Below, in pieces: positions 49,071 to 57,933 of a stretch of 64,000 nucleotides of DNA (the first letter of the stretch is position 1; each line of letters starts with the position of its first letter). The DNA comes from Cedecea sp000277545 (GTDB lineage Bacteria; Pseudomonadota; Gammaproteobacteria; Enterobacterales; Enterobacteriaceae). The notes under the pieces are model-generated. The model ran no database searches and had not been told where the DNA came from. It worked only from the letters and a program-made list of their open reading frames with translations. Position numbers and translations under genes: made by a program. The stretch is from NCBI GenBank assembly GCA_050847315.1, contig CP193791.1. One strand, written 5' to 3'.

Positions 49071-50385
49071 CCCCCTGATGCATAAATGGCGGGCGCTTGC
49101 CGTTTGCTGTTCGCTGGCCGTGAGCGGCGCAGCGCTGGCAAAAGAGAAAATTGATTTTATGTTCCCGGCGCCGGTCGACGGCAAGCTGACAATGGAGATG
49201 ACCCGCGTCATCAAGGCGTTTAACGATTCGCAGCAGGACGTCGAAGTCCGCGGTATTTTTACCGGCAGCTACGACACCACCAAAATTAAAGCGGAATCCG
49301 CCCAGAAAGCCGGGCAGCCGCCAGCGCTGGTCATTATGTCGGCCAACTTCACCACCGACCTTGCGCTAAAAGACGAAATCCTGCCGATGGACGAGCTGTT
49401 TAAATACGGCAACCGCAAGGCGGGCGATTTCCTGATGAACGATTTCTGGCCAGCAATGCACAAGAATGCCCAGGTAATGGGCGTGACGTACGCGATTCCG
49501 TTCCATAACTCCACGCCAATCCTGTACTACAACAAAACCATGTTCGATCAGGCAGGCATCAAGCAGCCGCCGCAGACCTGGGCCGAAATGCTGGCCGATG
49601 CGAAGAAGCTGACCGACGCCAGCAAAGGGCAGTGGGGCATCATGCTGCCGTCCACCAACGACGATTACGGCGGCTGGATCTTCTCCTCGCTGGTTCGAGC
49701 CAATGGCGGTAACTACTTCAACGAAAACTATCCGGGCGAAGTGTATTACGACTCGCCGACCACCATTGGCGCGCTGCGCTTCTGGCAGAACATGGTTTAC
49801 CGCGACAAAGTGATGCCGTCCGGCGTGCTTAACTCCAAGCAGATCAGCGCTGCGTTCTTCAGCGGTAAACTGGGCATGGCGATGCTGAGCACCGGCGCGC
49901 TGGGCTTTATGCGCGAAAACAGCAAAGATTTTGATATGGAAGTGGCGATGATGCCCGCCAAAGAACAGCGGGCGGTGCCTATCGGCGGCGCGAGCCTGGT
50001 CAGCTTCAAGGGCATTTCCGACGCGCAGAAAAAGGCGGCTTATCAGTTCCTGACGTATCTGGTTAGCCCGCAGGTTAACGGCGCGTGGAGCCGTTTCACC
50101 GGGTATTTCTCCCCGCTGAAGGCCTCCTACGACACGCCGGAAATGAAAGAATACCTGCAGAAAGATCCGCGGGCGCAAATCGCGCTGGATCAGCTGAAAT
50201 ATGCCCATCCCTGGTATTCGACTTATGAAACGGTTGCCGTTCGTCAGGCGATGGAAAACCAGCTGGCGGCGGTGGTGAACGATCAAAAGGTGACCCCGGA
50301 AGCGGCAGCGAAATCTGCCCAGCAAACGGCAGACAGCCTGATGAAACCGTATGTTGAGAAAACCGCGCTGGCCGATGTGAAGTAA
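49063..50385 (+). CDS. Ugp-like ABC importer substrate-binding protein
   Basis: A 440-residue periplasmic binding protein of the UgpB type, with a signal peptide (ALAVCCSLAVSGAALA). The mature start EKIDFMFPAPVDGKLTMEMT and the later VPIGGASLVSFKGIS block follow UgpB proteins. AGGAGA before the ATG at 49063 sets the start; the upstream open frame lies within the ATPase gene. Because gpdQ is in the same operon, a glycerophosphodiester is the most likely ligand. Confidence 0.9.
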   Translation: MFNPLMHKWRALAVCCSLAVSGAALAKEKIDFMFPAPVDGKLTMEMTRVIKAFNDSQQDVEVRGIFTGSYDTTKIKAESAQKAGQPPALVIMSANFTTDLALKDEILPMDELFKYGNRKAGDFLMNDFWPAMHKNAQVMGVTYAIPFHNSTPILYYNKTMFDQAGIKQPPQTWAEMLADAKKLTDASKGQWGIMLPSTNDDYGGWIFSSLVRANGGNYFNENYPGEVYYDSPTTIGALRFWQNMVYRDKVMPSGVLNSKQISAAFFSGKLGMAMLSTGALGFMRENSKDFDMEVAMMPAKEQRAVPIGGASLVSFKGISDAQKKAAYQFLTYLVSPQVNGAWSRFTGYFSPLKASYDTPEMKEYLQKDPRAQIALDQLKYAHPWYSTYETVAVRQAMENQLAAVVNDQKVTPEAAAKSAQQTADSLMKPYVEKTALADVK

Positions 50386-50407
50386 AATCCCCACGTTTAC
50401 CTTTTCA

Positions 50408-50426
50408 CGGGCGGTTTTACCGCCCG
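50408..50426 (+). terminator. Terminator of the gpdQ-importer operon
   Basis: CGGGCGGT pairs with ACCGCCCG around a TTT loop, 23 bp after the binding-protein stop. The following CTATCTTCG is only partly T-rich. Confidence 0.6.
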
Positions 50427-50516
50427 CTATCTTCGTGTTAAAAACTCACTTTCTGACTATAACAGTTGTACAAAACAGCGTATTTTTAGCGCTGTGATAT
50501 AGACAGGGAGCAGCGC

Positions 50517-51944
50517 ATGAAAAAGTACCAGCAGCTGGCACAGCAGATCCTCGACCAGATTGCCCTCGGCGTCTGGCAGCCAGGGGATCGTTTGCCGTCG
50601 CTGCGCGAGCAGGTCGGCCACAGCGGCATGAGCTTTATGACCGTCGGCCACGCCTATCAGATGCTGGAAAGCCAGGGGGCGATTGTGGCCAGGCCGCAGT
50701 CCGGCTACTACGTTGCGCCCCGACCGGTGGCACGCACCGCGCCGCCTGCGGTGCAGGTCACTCGCGCGGAAACCGTCGATATCAATACCTATATTTTTGA
50801 TGTGCTGCAGGCAAGCACGGATGCTTCCGTGGTGCCGTTTGGCTCTGCGTTCCCGGATCCTCGCCTGTTTCCGCTCCAGGCGCTCCACCGTTCAATGGCG
50901 GCGGTCAGCAAAACGGCGACCGCCATCAGCGTGATTGAAAGCCTGCCGCCGGGCAACGAAGCGCTGCGCCACGCCATCGCCCAGCGCTACGCCCAGCAGG
51001 GGATGCATGTTTCACCGGACGAAATTGTTATCACCGCCGGCGCGCTTGAGGCGCTCAACCTCAGTCTGCAGGCGGTGACCGAGCCGGGTGACTGGGTAAT
51101 TGTCGAAAACCCTTGCTTCTACGGCGCGCTGCAGGCGCTGGAGCGTCTGAGGCTGAAAGCGCTCTCGGTCGCCACTGACCCGGTAAGCGGGATCGATCTC
51201 GATGCCCTGGCGCAGGCTCTGGCCGAATACCCGGTCAAAGCCTGTTGGCTAATGACCAACAGCCAGAACCCGCTAGGCGTGACGCTGCCGCCGGAGAAAA
51301 AAGCGCGGCTGGTGCAACTGTTGCGGGCACATAACGTCACGCTGATTGAGGATGACGTGTACAGCGAGCTTTATTACGGGCGGGAAAGGCCGCTGCCTGC
51401 CCGGGCGTATGATGCCCACGATATGACTCTGCATTGCTCCTCGTTTTCAAAATGCCTGGTGGCCGGATTTCGCATCGGCTGGGTCGCCGCCGGGAAGCAC
51501 GCCCGCCGCATTCAGCAGTTGCAGCTGATGAGCACCTTGTCCACCAGTTCGCCGATGCAGCTGGCGCTGGTCGATTTTCTGGCTACCCGCCGCTATGACA
51601 CACACCTGCGCCGCCTCCGGCGGCAGCTGGCAGAACGCAAGCAGCAGGCCTGGCAAACGCTAAGTGAGCTTTTCCCTCCTGAAGTCAAAATCCACCGCAG
51701 CGAAAGCGGCTATTTCCTGTGGATTGAACTGCCGGAGGGGCTGGATACCAGCCTGCTTAACGAGCGGGCGCTGGCGCATAAGATAAGCATCGCCCCGGGG
51801 AAAATGTTCACCACCGGCAGGGCATGGGATAACTATTTCCGCTTCAACGCCTCGTGGAACTGGGGCGAAAGAGAACGCCAGGCCGTGGTGACGTTGTCAC
51901 GTTTAATCAAGGAATTGATTGAGGAACACCATGTACAGGACTGA
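50517..51944 (+). CDS. ydcR: YdcR, MocR-type GntR/aminotransferase regulator
   Basis: A 475-residue protein, nearly collinear with E. coli YdcR. A GntR winged helix occupies residues 1-70 (GVWQPGDRLPSLREQV, AYQMLESQGAIVARPQSGYY). A type I aminotransferase-like domain follows, with the PLP lysine at about 312 (SSFSKCLVAGFRIGW). MocR regulators sense a PLP-linked amino compound. In E. coli ydcR stands upstream of ydcSTUV-patD; here patD is 3 kb away and the transporter is gone. Confidence 0.93.
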   Translation: MKKYQQLAQQILDQIALGVWQPGDRLPSLREQVGHSGMSFMTVGHAYQMLESQGAIVARPQSGYYVAPRPVARTAPPAVQVTRAETVDINTYIFDVLQASTDASVVPFGSAFPDPRLFPLQALHRSMAAVSKTATAISVIESLPPGNEALRHAIAQRYAQQGMHVSPDEIVITAGALEALNLSLQAVTEPGDWVIVENPCFYGALQALERLRLKALSVATDPVSGIDLDALAQALAEYPVKACWLMTNSQNPLGVTLPPEKKARLVQLLRAHNVTLIEDDVYSELYYGRERPLPARAYDAHDMTLHCSSFSKCLVAGFRIGWVAAGKHARRIQQLQLMSTLSTSSPMQLALVDFLATRRYDTHLRRLRRQLAERKQQAWQTLSELFPPEVKIHRSESGYFLWIELPEGLDTSLLNERALAHKISIAPGKMFTTGRAWDNYFRFNASWNWGERERQAVVTLSRLIKELIEEHHVQD

Positions 51945-52461
51945 AAGATTGCTGCTGAGAGCGTGGCGAGACGAGGACTTGGTTCCGTTTGCCGAAATGA
52001 ACGCTGACCCGGAGGTGATGCGCTATTTCTTGCAGCCCCTGACGTCGGAAGAGAGCCAGCGTTACCTCGAGACATTCCGTCAGCGTATGGCTGAATACGG
52101 CTTTGGCTTCTGGGCGGTGGAAGAGCAACGCAGCAGTGAGCTGGTCGGGTTTGTGGGCCTGAATCGCCCCGGCTACTCGCTGCCGTTTGGCCCCTGTGTC
52201 GAGGTCGGCTGGCGGCTTCGAAAAGCGTTTTGGGGCAAAGGGTACGCGCCTGAGGCCGCGAGGGAAGCGCTGCGCATTGGTTTCGACGAATACGATCTGG
52301 ACAGCATTGTGGCTTTTACCGCGCTGCCAAATTTGCCGTCTCAGCGGGTGATGGAGAAGCTGGGCATGCGCCGAAGCGGAGAGTTTGACCATCCCATGGT
52401 GCCGGAGCAGCATCCGCTGCTCCGGCATGTCTGGTATCAGATTCACCGGCAGGAGGTTTAA
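51931..52461 (+). CDS. GNAT-family N-acetyltransferase (RimJ/RimL-like)
   Basis: A 176-residue acetyltransferase. It starts TERLLLRAW, and the acetyl-CoA loop is in FWGKGYAPEAAREALRIGF; the ending NLPSQRVMEKLGM is typical of this subgroup. GAGGAACACC before ATG at 51931 sets the start, which overlaps the ydcR end by 14 bp. The acceptor is unknown; polyamine or protein N-termini are possible. Confidence 0.85.
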   Translation: MYRTERLLLRAWRDEDLVPFAEMNADPEVMRYFLQPLTSEESQRYLETFRQRMAEYGFGFWAVEEQRSSELVGFVGLNRPGYSLPFGPCVEVGWRLRKAFWGKGYAPEAAREALRIGFDEYDLDSIVAFTALPNLPSQRVMEKLGMRRSGEFDHPMVPEQHPLLRHVWYQIHRQEV

Positions 52462-52479
52462 AAGCCGGCGAACCGGCTT
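52462..52479. terminator. Short terminator between convergent genes
   Basis: AAGCCGG pairs with CCGGCTT around CGAA, directly after the acetyltransferase stop. Tails are weak on both strands. Confidence 0.5.
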
Positions 52480-52488
52480 GTGTCACCG

Positions 52489-53361
52489 CTATTCTGTCGG
52501 TTGAAAAACGTAATGGTCGCCTTTAGCCACAATATGCCCGACGCCCGGGAACGGGAAGTGCGGGGCAAAAATCAGTTCACGATCGGCGGCCAGTCTGGCC
52601 AGCAGCGCTTTGCGGTTGGCTATGCCTTCCTGGCGATCGTTGTCATAGGCAATCGCCCATTCGGGCTTCGTCAGCGACACAATCGAGCTGTGCGCCGAGT
52701 CGCCAATGTCTAAAAGTCGCTGCTTGCCGGAGACAATCTGGTAGCCAACGTGCCCCGGCGTGTGGCCCGGCAGCGGCACAGAGGTAATCCCCGGCAGCAC
52801 CTGGTCGCCTGGCTTAAAGGTTTTCACCTGCGGCTGGATGGCCTCAGCCAGCGCCTTCATCTTCGGCAGCGTTTGCAGCCATGCCCAGTCCGGGGCGGAG
52901 ATTTGCACCGTGGCGTGGGGGAATGCCTGCTTGCCGTCCGCCGTCAGCAGCCCGCCAACATGGTCGCCGTGAACGTGGGTGATCAGCACATCGGTTACCT
53001 GCTCTGGCTTATAACCCGCCTTTGCGAGGCTCTCAACCAGCTGGCCCTGAGCGTTGGAGCCAAGCCCGGTATCCAGCAGAATGACTTTACTGCCGTCTTT
53101 CACCAGCAGGGCATCGACGCTGAGCTTAATCTTGTCCGTCGGCGCGCCCGCCGCAGACAGCACTTCGGCCACCGATTTTTCTCCCACGTCGACGCCAATC
53201 ACTTTGCCATCGTTGGGCAGGGTGTTGTTTTTATCGTGCAGCGCGGTTAGCTCAAGCTTGCCGAGCGGAAAAGTTTTAAACGCTGCGCCTGCGTTATCCG
53301 CCAGCGCGAAGGCGGAGTAGCTGGCCGCAAACAGAACTGAAACGAGCAGTTTTTTGATCAT
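52489..53361 (-). CDS. Exported metallo-beta-lactamase-fold hydrolase
   Basis: A 290-residue protein with a Sec signal peptide (LLVSVLFAASYSAFALA). The zinc motif is THVHGDH (His129, His131, Asp133, His134), with PGHTPGH near residue 200 and a final APHFPFPG. The layout is close to quorum-quenching lactonases and other periplasmic glyoxalase-like hydrolases; the substrate is not evident. It is transcribed divergently from the alginate lyase gene. Confidence 0.85.
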   Translation of the reverse strand: MIKKLLVSVLFAASYSAFALADNAGAAFKTFPLGKLELTALHDKNNTLPNDGKVIGVDVGEKSVAEVLSAAGAPTDKIKLSVDALLVKDGSKVILLDTGLGSNAQGQLVESLAKAGYKPEQVTDVLITHVHGDHVGGLLTADGKQAFPHATVQISAPDWAWLQTLPKMKALAEAIQPQVKTFKPGDQVLPGITSVPLPGHTPGHVGYQIVSGKQRLLDIGDSAHSSIVSLTKPEWAIAYDNDRQEGIANRKALLARLAADRELIFAPHFPFPGVGHIVAKGDHYVFQPTE

Positions 53362-53505
53362 GACTGTTCCCTATATGCATCAGGTTAATTACCGGAAACC
53401 CATTGTTACTACTGACATGTTACCGCAACAGATTTTAAGTAAAGCATCTACGCTGATTAGTGGTTAGCTGCTTGGGCGGGTTTACATTTTGCATTGGGGT
53501 TAAAG

Positions 53506-54297
53506 ATGAAGCGTAAAACACTAAGTTACGGGCTGCCTGTCAGCCTTTTTTTGGCGGCGCTGAGCGGTAGCGCATGGGCCGAGAGCGGCCAGACTGCTCC
53601 GGGTGAAAACTACCCGGTGCTGACAAAGGACTATCTGCTGCAATCCTTTGATGGCAGTGAAAAACCGAATGAAGTGAAGATCACGTCGGGGCTGCATAAC
53701 CGCTATTTCTACAGCAACTGCGGCGGGGACAAAAGCTGTGATTCTGCCATTCCGGCGGGGGCGATGGTGTTTAAAGCCCCGTCCGGGTTTGGATCTACGC
53801 CGCACAGTGAATTTCCTCGCGTCGAGCTGAGAGCCACGCACAATTTTGTTAACGGCAGCGAGTTTGACAATGAGCAGCGCGGGTCGGTGTATATCGTCAA
53901 AAATCCGTCCACGCGCTCAATTATTTTTGCTCAAATTCACGGCGACAAACCCGGCGGCTCAGAGATGCTGAAACTGCGCTGGGAAGACGGCGCGATAGTG
54001 GCGGGCGTGAAAGAAAACTACGGCGACCCGGAAAAACGCACCACGCTGCTTTCGGGCGTCGGGCTGAAAGACAAAATTGATTACAGCATCAAAGCCAAAG
54101 GCACGGCGAGCGGCATGAAGGTGACGGTGGAGGCCAGCGCCGGAGGCAAAAAGGCCAGCCAAACCTTTGACTATCCGAAGCAGGGCTGGGAAGGGATCCA
54201 GCTATACTTCAAGGCGGGCAACTATAACCAGGACAAAAACAAGGATGGTTCTGAATCGGTGGTGGCCTACAGCAAGCTTGACGTACGCTACAAGTAA
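53506..54297 (+). CDS. Alginate lyase, polysaccharide lyase family 7
   Basis: A 263-residue exported lyase with a signal peptide (SYGLPVSLFLAALSGSAWA). The three PL7 signatures are present in order: PRVELRA (about 104-110), FAQIHGD (141-147) and LYFKAGNYNQ (233-242), the last with the catalytic Tyr. It should cleave alginate (polymannuronate or polyguluronate) by beta-elimination outside the cytoplasm. No other alginate genes are near, so its use may be biofilm or matrix breakdown. ATG at 53506 is chosen; an upstream TTG would add four residues. Confidence 0.9.
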   Translation: MKRKTLSYGLPVSLFLAALSGSAWAESGQTAPGENYPVLTKDYLLQSFDGSEKPNEVKITSGLHNRYFYSNCGGDKSCDSAIPAGAMVFKAPSGFGSTPHSEFPRVELRATHNFVNGSEFDNEQRGSVYIVKNPSTRSIIFAQIHGDKPGGSEMLKLRWEDGAIVAGVKENYGDPEKRTTLLSGVGLKDKIDYSIKAKGTASGMKVTVEASAGGKKASQTFDYPKQGWEGIQLYFKAGNYNQDKNKDGSESVVAYSKLDVRYK

Positions 54298-54308
54298 GCG
54301 AGTTAAAA

Positions 54309-54331
54309 CCGGCAGCCGGAGTGGCTGCCGG
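54309..54331. terminator. Bidirectional terminator between lyase and Mop genes
   Basis: CCGGCAGCC pairs with GGCTGCCGG around GGAGT. On the minus strand it is followed by TTTTAACTCG. It lies between two convergent genes. Confidence 0.65.
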
Positions 54332-54342
54332 ACGTTATGGCG

Positions 54343-54771
54343 TTATTTTTTTACCGCAATCAGCACGGATGAGGCTTTCACCAGTGCCAGCAGGCGAGAC
54401 CCTACCTTCAGCGCCATTTCATCAGCGGCTTCGTTAGTCACCACGGCGGTTAATGCAAAACCCGCGTCCGTTTGAATATGCACGGTGGTGTTCACCGCGC
54501 CTTCCGCGATGGCTTTCACCGCGCCTGGGAACTGGTTCCGGGCGGAGAAGTGATAGCCGCAGTCTTCGCTGGCCAGCACCACCCACGGGGCTTTGATCAG
54601 GGCCAACGCTTCTTTGCCGTTAACCAGGCCTAAGGCTTCCTTGCTGCTGCGGGTCACCACAGCGACCAGCTTGCCGCCGCCGTTCAGGGTGAATTCTATT
54701 TCGTCGTTAACGGCGCCGGCCGTGACGTTGCTGATGGTGCCGGTTAACTGATTGCGGGCGGAAATACTCAT
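54343..54771 (-). CDS. Tandem Mop/molbindin-domain protein
   Basis: A 142-residue protein made of two molbindin (TOBE) repeats, each starting with a SARNQ motif (SARNQLTGTISNV and SARNQFPGAVKAI). Such proteins bind molybdate or tungstate oxyanions in the cytoplasm, for storage or homeostasis. It has no DNA-binding domain, so it is not ModE. No mod transport genes are adjacent. Confidence 0.88.
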   Translation of the reverse strand: MSISARNQLTGTISNVTAGAVNDEIEFTLNGGGKLVAVVTRSSKEALGLVNGKEALALIKAPWVVLASEDCGYHFSARNQFPGAVKAIAEGAVNTTVHIQTDAGFALTAVVTNEAADEMALKVGSRLLALVKASSVLIAVKK

Positions 54772-55052
54772 GGTGCCTCCTGGCGGTGAACTAAGAAAAA
54801 GACTGCCTAAAGCATAGGGGGATCCCGCCTTCTTTTCATATTAATTTTCAATAGATACCTCATTTGCGCCGCGGCCTGTTATACCAAAGGGGAGCGCCGG
54901 GACAGGCTTACTGCGCAGTGCATCACAACCTGGTGAAAATCACCGCCCGGCACCGCTGCCGCCGTCAAGCCGACGCTATGCTTTTTACTTCAGTCCTTTT
55001 AAGCCAGAACGCCGCTGGGGCCATGATTATCAGAACGGGAAAGGAGATAGGG

Positions 55053-56477
55053 ATGCAAAGTCAGTTATTGATTAACGGCCTGCTTGTGGCTGGCCTTGGA
55101 GATAAGCTGCCTGTCTACAACCCGGCCACGGGGCAGGTGCTGCTGGAGGTGGCGGAAGCCACGGCTCAGCAAGTTAACGATGCGGTCCTGGCGGCGGATA
55201 AAGCTTTTGCCGCATGGGGGCAGACGACGCCGAAAGAACGTGGCGAACATCTTCTGGCGCTAGCGGACGCCATCGAGCAACACGCGGAAGCCTTCGCCAG
55301 GCTGGAGTCGCAGAACTGCGGCAAACCTTTCCACTGCGTGCTTAACGATGAGATCCCGGCGGTGGTGGATGTCTTTCGCTTTTTTGCCGGGGCGAGTCGC
55401 TGCCTGGGCGGTCTGGCCGCCGGAGAATATCTGAGTGGGCACACCTCGATGATCCGCCGCGATCCGGTCGGCGTGGTGGCGTCTATTGCTCCCTGGAACT
55501 ATCCGCTGATGATGGCGGCCTGGAAACTGGCTCCGGCGCTGGCCGCCGGGAACTGCGTGGTGATCAAACCGTCCGAAATTACGCCGCTGACCGCGTTTAA
55601 GCTAGCCGAACTGGCGAAGGATATCTTCCCGGCGGGCGTGATTAACGTGCTGTTTGGGCGCGGGCAAACCGTCGGCGATGCGCTGACCGGGCATGAAAAA
55701 GTGCGCATGGTGTCGCTCACCGGGTCTATCGCCACCGGGGAACACATTATTAGCCACACCGCCCCGTCAATTAAGCGCACGCACATGGAGCTGGGCGGCA
55801 AAGCGCCGGTTATCGTGTTCGACGATGCGGATTTACAGGCGGTGGTCGAAGGCGTGCGCACCTTTGGCTATTACAACGCCGGGCAGGACTGCACCGCCGC
55901 CTGCCGGATTTACGCTCAAAGCGGGATTTACGACCGGCTGGTTGAGCAGCTTGGGGAAGCCGTGGCCAGTCTCAAATATGGGCCTCCTGAGGACGAAAGC
56001 ACCGAGCTGGGGCCGCTGAGTTCAGAGGCACATCTTGAGCGAGTCAGCCAGGCCGTGGAAGACGCCAAAGCGCTGCCGCATATCCAGGTGATTACCGGCG
56101 GCAGTAAAGTCGCAGGCGACGGCTATTACTACCAGCCTACGCTGCTGGCCGGGGCTAAGCAGGGCGATGCCATTGTGCAAAAAGAGGTGTTTGGCCCGGT
56201 CGTCAGCGTCACAAAATTTGACGATGAGCAGCAGGTGCTGGCGTGGGCCAACGACTCCAGCTACGGCCTGGCCTCTTCGGTATGGACGCAGGACGTGGGC
56301 CGGGCGCATCGCCTGAGTGCCCGATTGCAGTATGGCTGCACCTGGGTGAACACGCACTTTATGCTGGTGAGCGAGATGCCACACGGCGGGCAAAAACTGT
56401 CCGGCTACGGCAAAGATATGTCGCTTTACGGGCTGGAGGATTACACCGTTATTCGGCATGTGATGATTAAGCACTGA
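55053..56477 (+). CDS. patD: Gamma-aminobutyraldehyde dehydrogenase PatD
   Basis: A 474-residue NAD-dependent aldehyde dehydrogenase, identical in length to E. coli PatD (YdcW). It turns 4-aminobutanal, from putrescine, into GABA. Catalytic Cys280 is in NAGQDCTAACR and the general-base Glu246 in HMELGGKAPV. AAGGAG before ATG at 55053 and the MQSQLLINGLLV beginning fix the start; the upstream open frame has non-coding character. The YdcSTUV importer that precedes it in E. coli is missing here. Confidence 0.95.
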   Translation: MQSQLLINGLLVAGLGDKLPVYNPATGQVLLEVAEATAQQVNDAVLAADKAFAAWGQTTPKERGEHLLALADAIEQHAEAFARLESQNCGKPFHCVLNDEIPAVVDVFRFFAGASRCLGGLAAGEYLSGHTSMIRRDPVGVVASIAPWNYPLMMAAWKLAPALAAGNCVVIKPSEITPLTAFKLAELAKDIFPAGVINVLFGRGQTVGDALTGHEKVRMVSLTGSIATGEHIISHTAPSIKRTHMELGGKAPVIVFDDADLQAVVEGVRTFGYYNAGQDCTAACRIYAQSGIYDRLVEQLGEAVASLKYGPPEDESTELGPLSSEAHLERVSQAVEDAKALPHIQVITGGSKVAGDGYYYQPTLLAGAKQGDAIVQKEVFGPVVSVTKFDDEQQVLAWANDSSYGLASSVWTQDVGRAHRLSARLQYGCTWVNTHFMLVSEMPHGGQKLSGYGKDMSLYGLEDYTVIRHVMIKH

Positions 56478-56544
56478 GCTTGCGACTGGCGGTTTTGGCT
56501 TCTTTTGCCAGGCTTACAGGGACCAGTAAACAGGAGAAAAGACC

Positions 56545-56991
56545 ATGGGATTATTTGATTTTGTCAAAGACGCGGGCGCCAAACTGTGGGACTCGCTGAA
56601 GGGGAACGAAGGCGAGCAGGGCAGCAAGCTTGAGGAGCATTTGAAAAACAGCGGCATTCCGGGCGCTGACAAAGTGAATGTTACCGTAGAAAACGGCAAA
56701 GCGGTGATCTCCGGGGGAGACGGGCTGACTCAGGCGCTGAAAGAAAAAATTCAGGTGGCGGTAGGTAACGTGGCCGGTATCAGCAGCGTTGAAAATAATA
56801 TTCAGGCGACGGATGCTGCGCAGGAAGCCACTTACTATACGGTGAAATCAGGCGACACGCTGAGCGCCATTTCTAAACATGTCTATGGCGATGCCAACAA
56901 GTACAACACCATCTTTGAAGCGAATAAACCGATGCTAAGCCACCCGGATAAAATTTACCCCGGACAGGTACTGATTATTCCTAAGCTGTAA
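56545..56991 (+). CDS. kbp: Kbp, BON/LysM potassium-binding protein
   Basis: A 148-residue protein matching E. coli Kbp (YgaU). The start MGLFDFVKDAGAKLW, a BON domain at about 20-85 and a LysM domain at about 95-147 (YYTVKSGDTLSAISKHVYGD) are all present. Kbp binds K+ in the cytoplasm and is induced by osmotic stress. GGAG before the ATG is well placed. A terminator follows at once. Confidence 0.94.
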   Translation: MGLFDFVKDAGAKLWDSLKGNEGEQGSKLEEHLKNSGIPGADKVNVTVENGKAVISGGDGLTQALKEKIQVAVGNVAGISSVENNIQATDAAQEATYYTVKSGDTLSAISKHVYGDANKYNTIFEANKPMLSHPDKIYPGQVLIIPKL

Positions 56992-57000
56992 GTGCCCTAA

Positions 57001-57025
57001 AAACCCACTTCGGTGGGTTTTGTTT
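57001..57025 (+). terminator. Intrinsic terminator of kbp
   Basis: AAACCCAC pairs with GTGGGTTT around a stable TTCG loop, followed by TGTTT. It lies 9 bp after the kbp stop. Confidence 0.85.
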
Positions 57026-57122
57026 GGTGGATCGCGTAAAGTGTCACGTTAAACCTCAGAATTAATCTGTTTATTTTCTGCTATTTGCCGACGAGGTGTT
57101 GGCCTGCTTTCAAGGATGATGT

Positions 57123-57851
57123 ATGACGTTGAAAAGAGCCATTCTGCTGGCAATCCCACTTGTTTTCTGTTCTTTCGCTTATGCCCAAACGGCAAGAAAC
57201 CCGGTTATCGCCAACCTGGCGACAATGTTTGATTTCAATGCCCCGGCAGGCAACGTGCGCGAAATGCATACCGTCATGAAGCATCCGTCAGGGGAAGTCA
57301 ACTATGAGAACCGACTAAAGGTAGACCGTACCGGGTGTGTTACCAGCCTTGATATCAGAGACTCGGCGCAAAAAATGGTGCTACAGCTTCACCGCGAAGG
57401 CAGCGCGCTAACGGGGACCCAAAACGGCAAACCGTTAACCCTCAAGCTTGATGAACAGTGTCTGGTGAAAAAGAGAAAAGATGAGCTGGGCGAAGTGAAA
57501 TATGCCTACTGGCCTGGCGGGCTGCTGAAGGATATTTTTTTCATGCCGGGCGGGCAGCGCATCGCTCACCATGAATACGATGTTAACGGCCTCCCTCGTC
57601 AGATCGATTTTTACCTCAATGACAAAGTGGCTTCGCAAACCAAAGTCAGCTACGAGAATGCGGAGCGCCGTCCGTTTGACTACAAACTGGTGACTGAAAC
57701 GATGAGAACGCCGTTCCTGACGATGGAAAGCCACTGCCGCTACGACGAGCACTTGTCACCCATCGCCTGCGATATCACGCTGGTGACCGGCATCGGGAAA
57801 ACGCAGCAGACCCAGCGGCAGCAGGTGACGACGGAAGTCAGCTATTACTGA
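57123..57851 (+). CDS. YnfC-like exported protein
   Basis: A 242-residue protein with a signal peptide (AILLAIPLVFCSFAYA). The mature part resembles the E. coli lipoprotein YnfC in layout (FDFNAPAGNVREMHTVMKHP, GEVNYENRLKVDRTGCVTSL, SHCRYDEHLSPIACDITLV). Unlike YnfC it lacks a proper lipobox, so it is likely a soluble periplasmic protein. Function is unknown. AAGGATGATGT precedes ATG. Confidence 0.6.
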   Translation: MTLKRAILLAIPLVFCSFAYAQTARNPVIANLATMFDFNAPAGNVREMHTVMKHPSGEVNYENRLKVDRTGCVTSLDIRDSAQKMVLQLHREGSALTGTQNGKPLTLKLDEQCLVKKRKDELGEVKYAYWPGGLLKDIFFMPGGQRIAHHEYDVNGLPRQIDFYLNDKVASQTKVSYENAERRPFDYKLVTETMRTPFLTMESHCRYDEHLSPIACDITLVTGIGKTQQTQRQQVTTEVSYY

Positions 57852-57933
57852 GTAAATAAAGTTTCTAAACTTGATCTGCGTCATAAAAAAGAGCATATTC
57901 TGCAAAAAATTTTAACAAGTAGTAATGTCTTGT

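Noticed and set aside
49366..50394. Minus-strand open frame of 342 codons opposite the Ugp-like binding protein
   Set aside because: It is a shadow of a signal-peptide-bearing binding protein with family motifs; no ribosome site.
54864..55052. N-terminal extension of patD
   Set aside because: The strong AAGGAG site and the match to the E. coli start place translation at 55053; the extension is Arg/Cys-rich and unlike the family.
57869..57882. FNR-like site (TTGATCTGCGTCAT) before ortT
   Set aside because: Only one half matches TTGAT-N4-ATCAA; the other differs at two of five bases, so it is not listed as a site.
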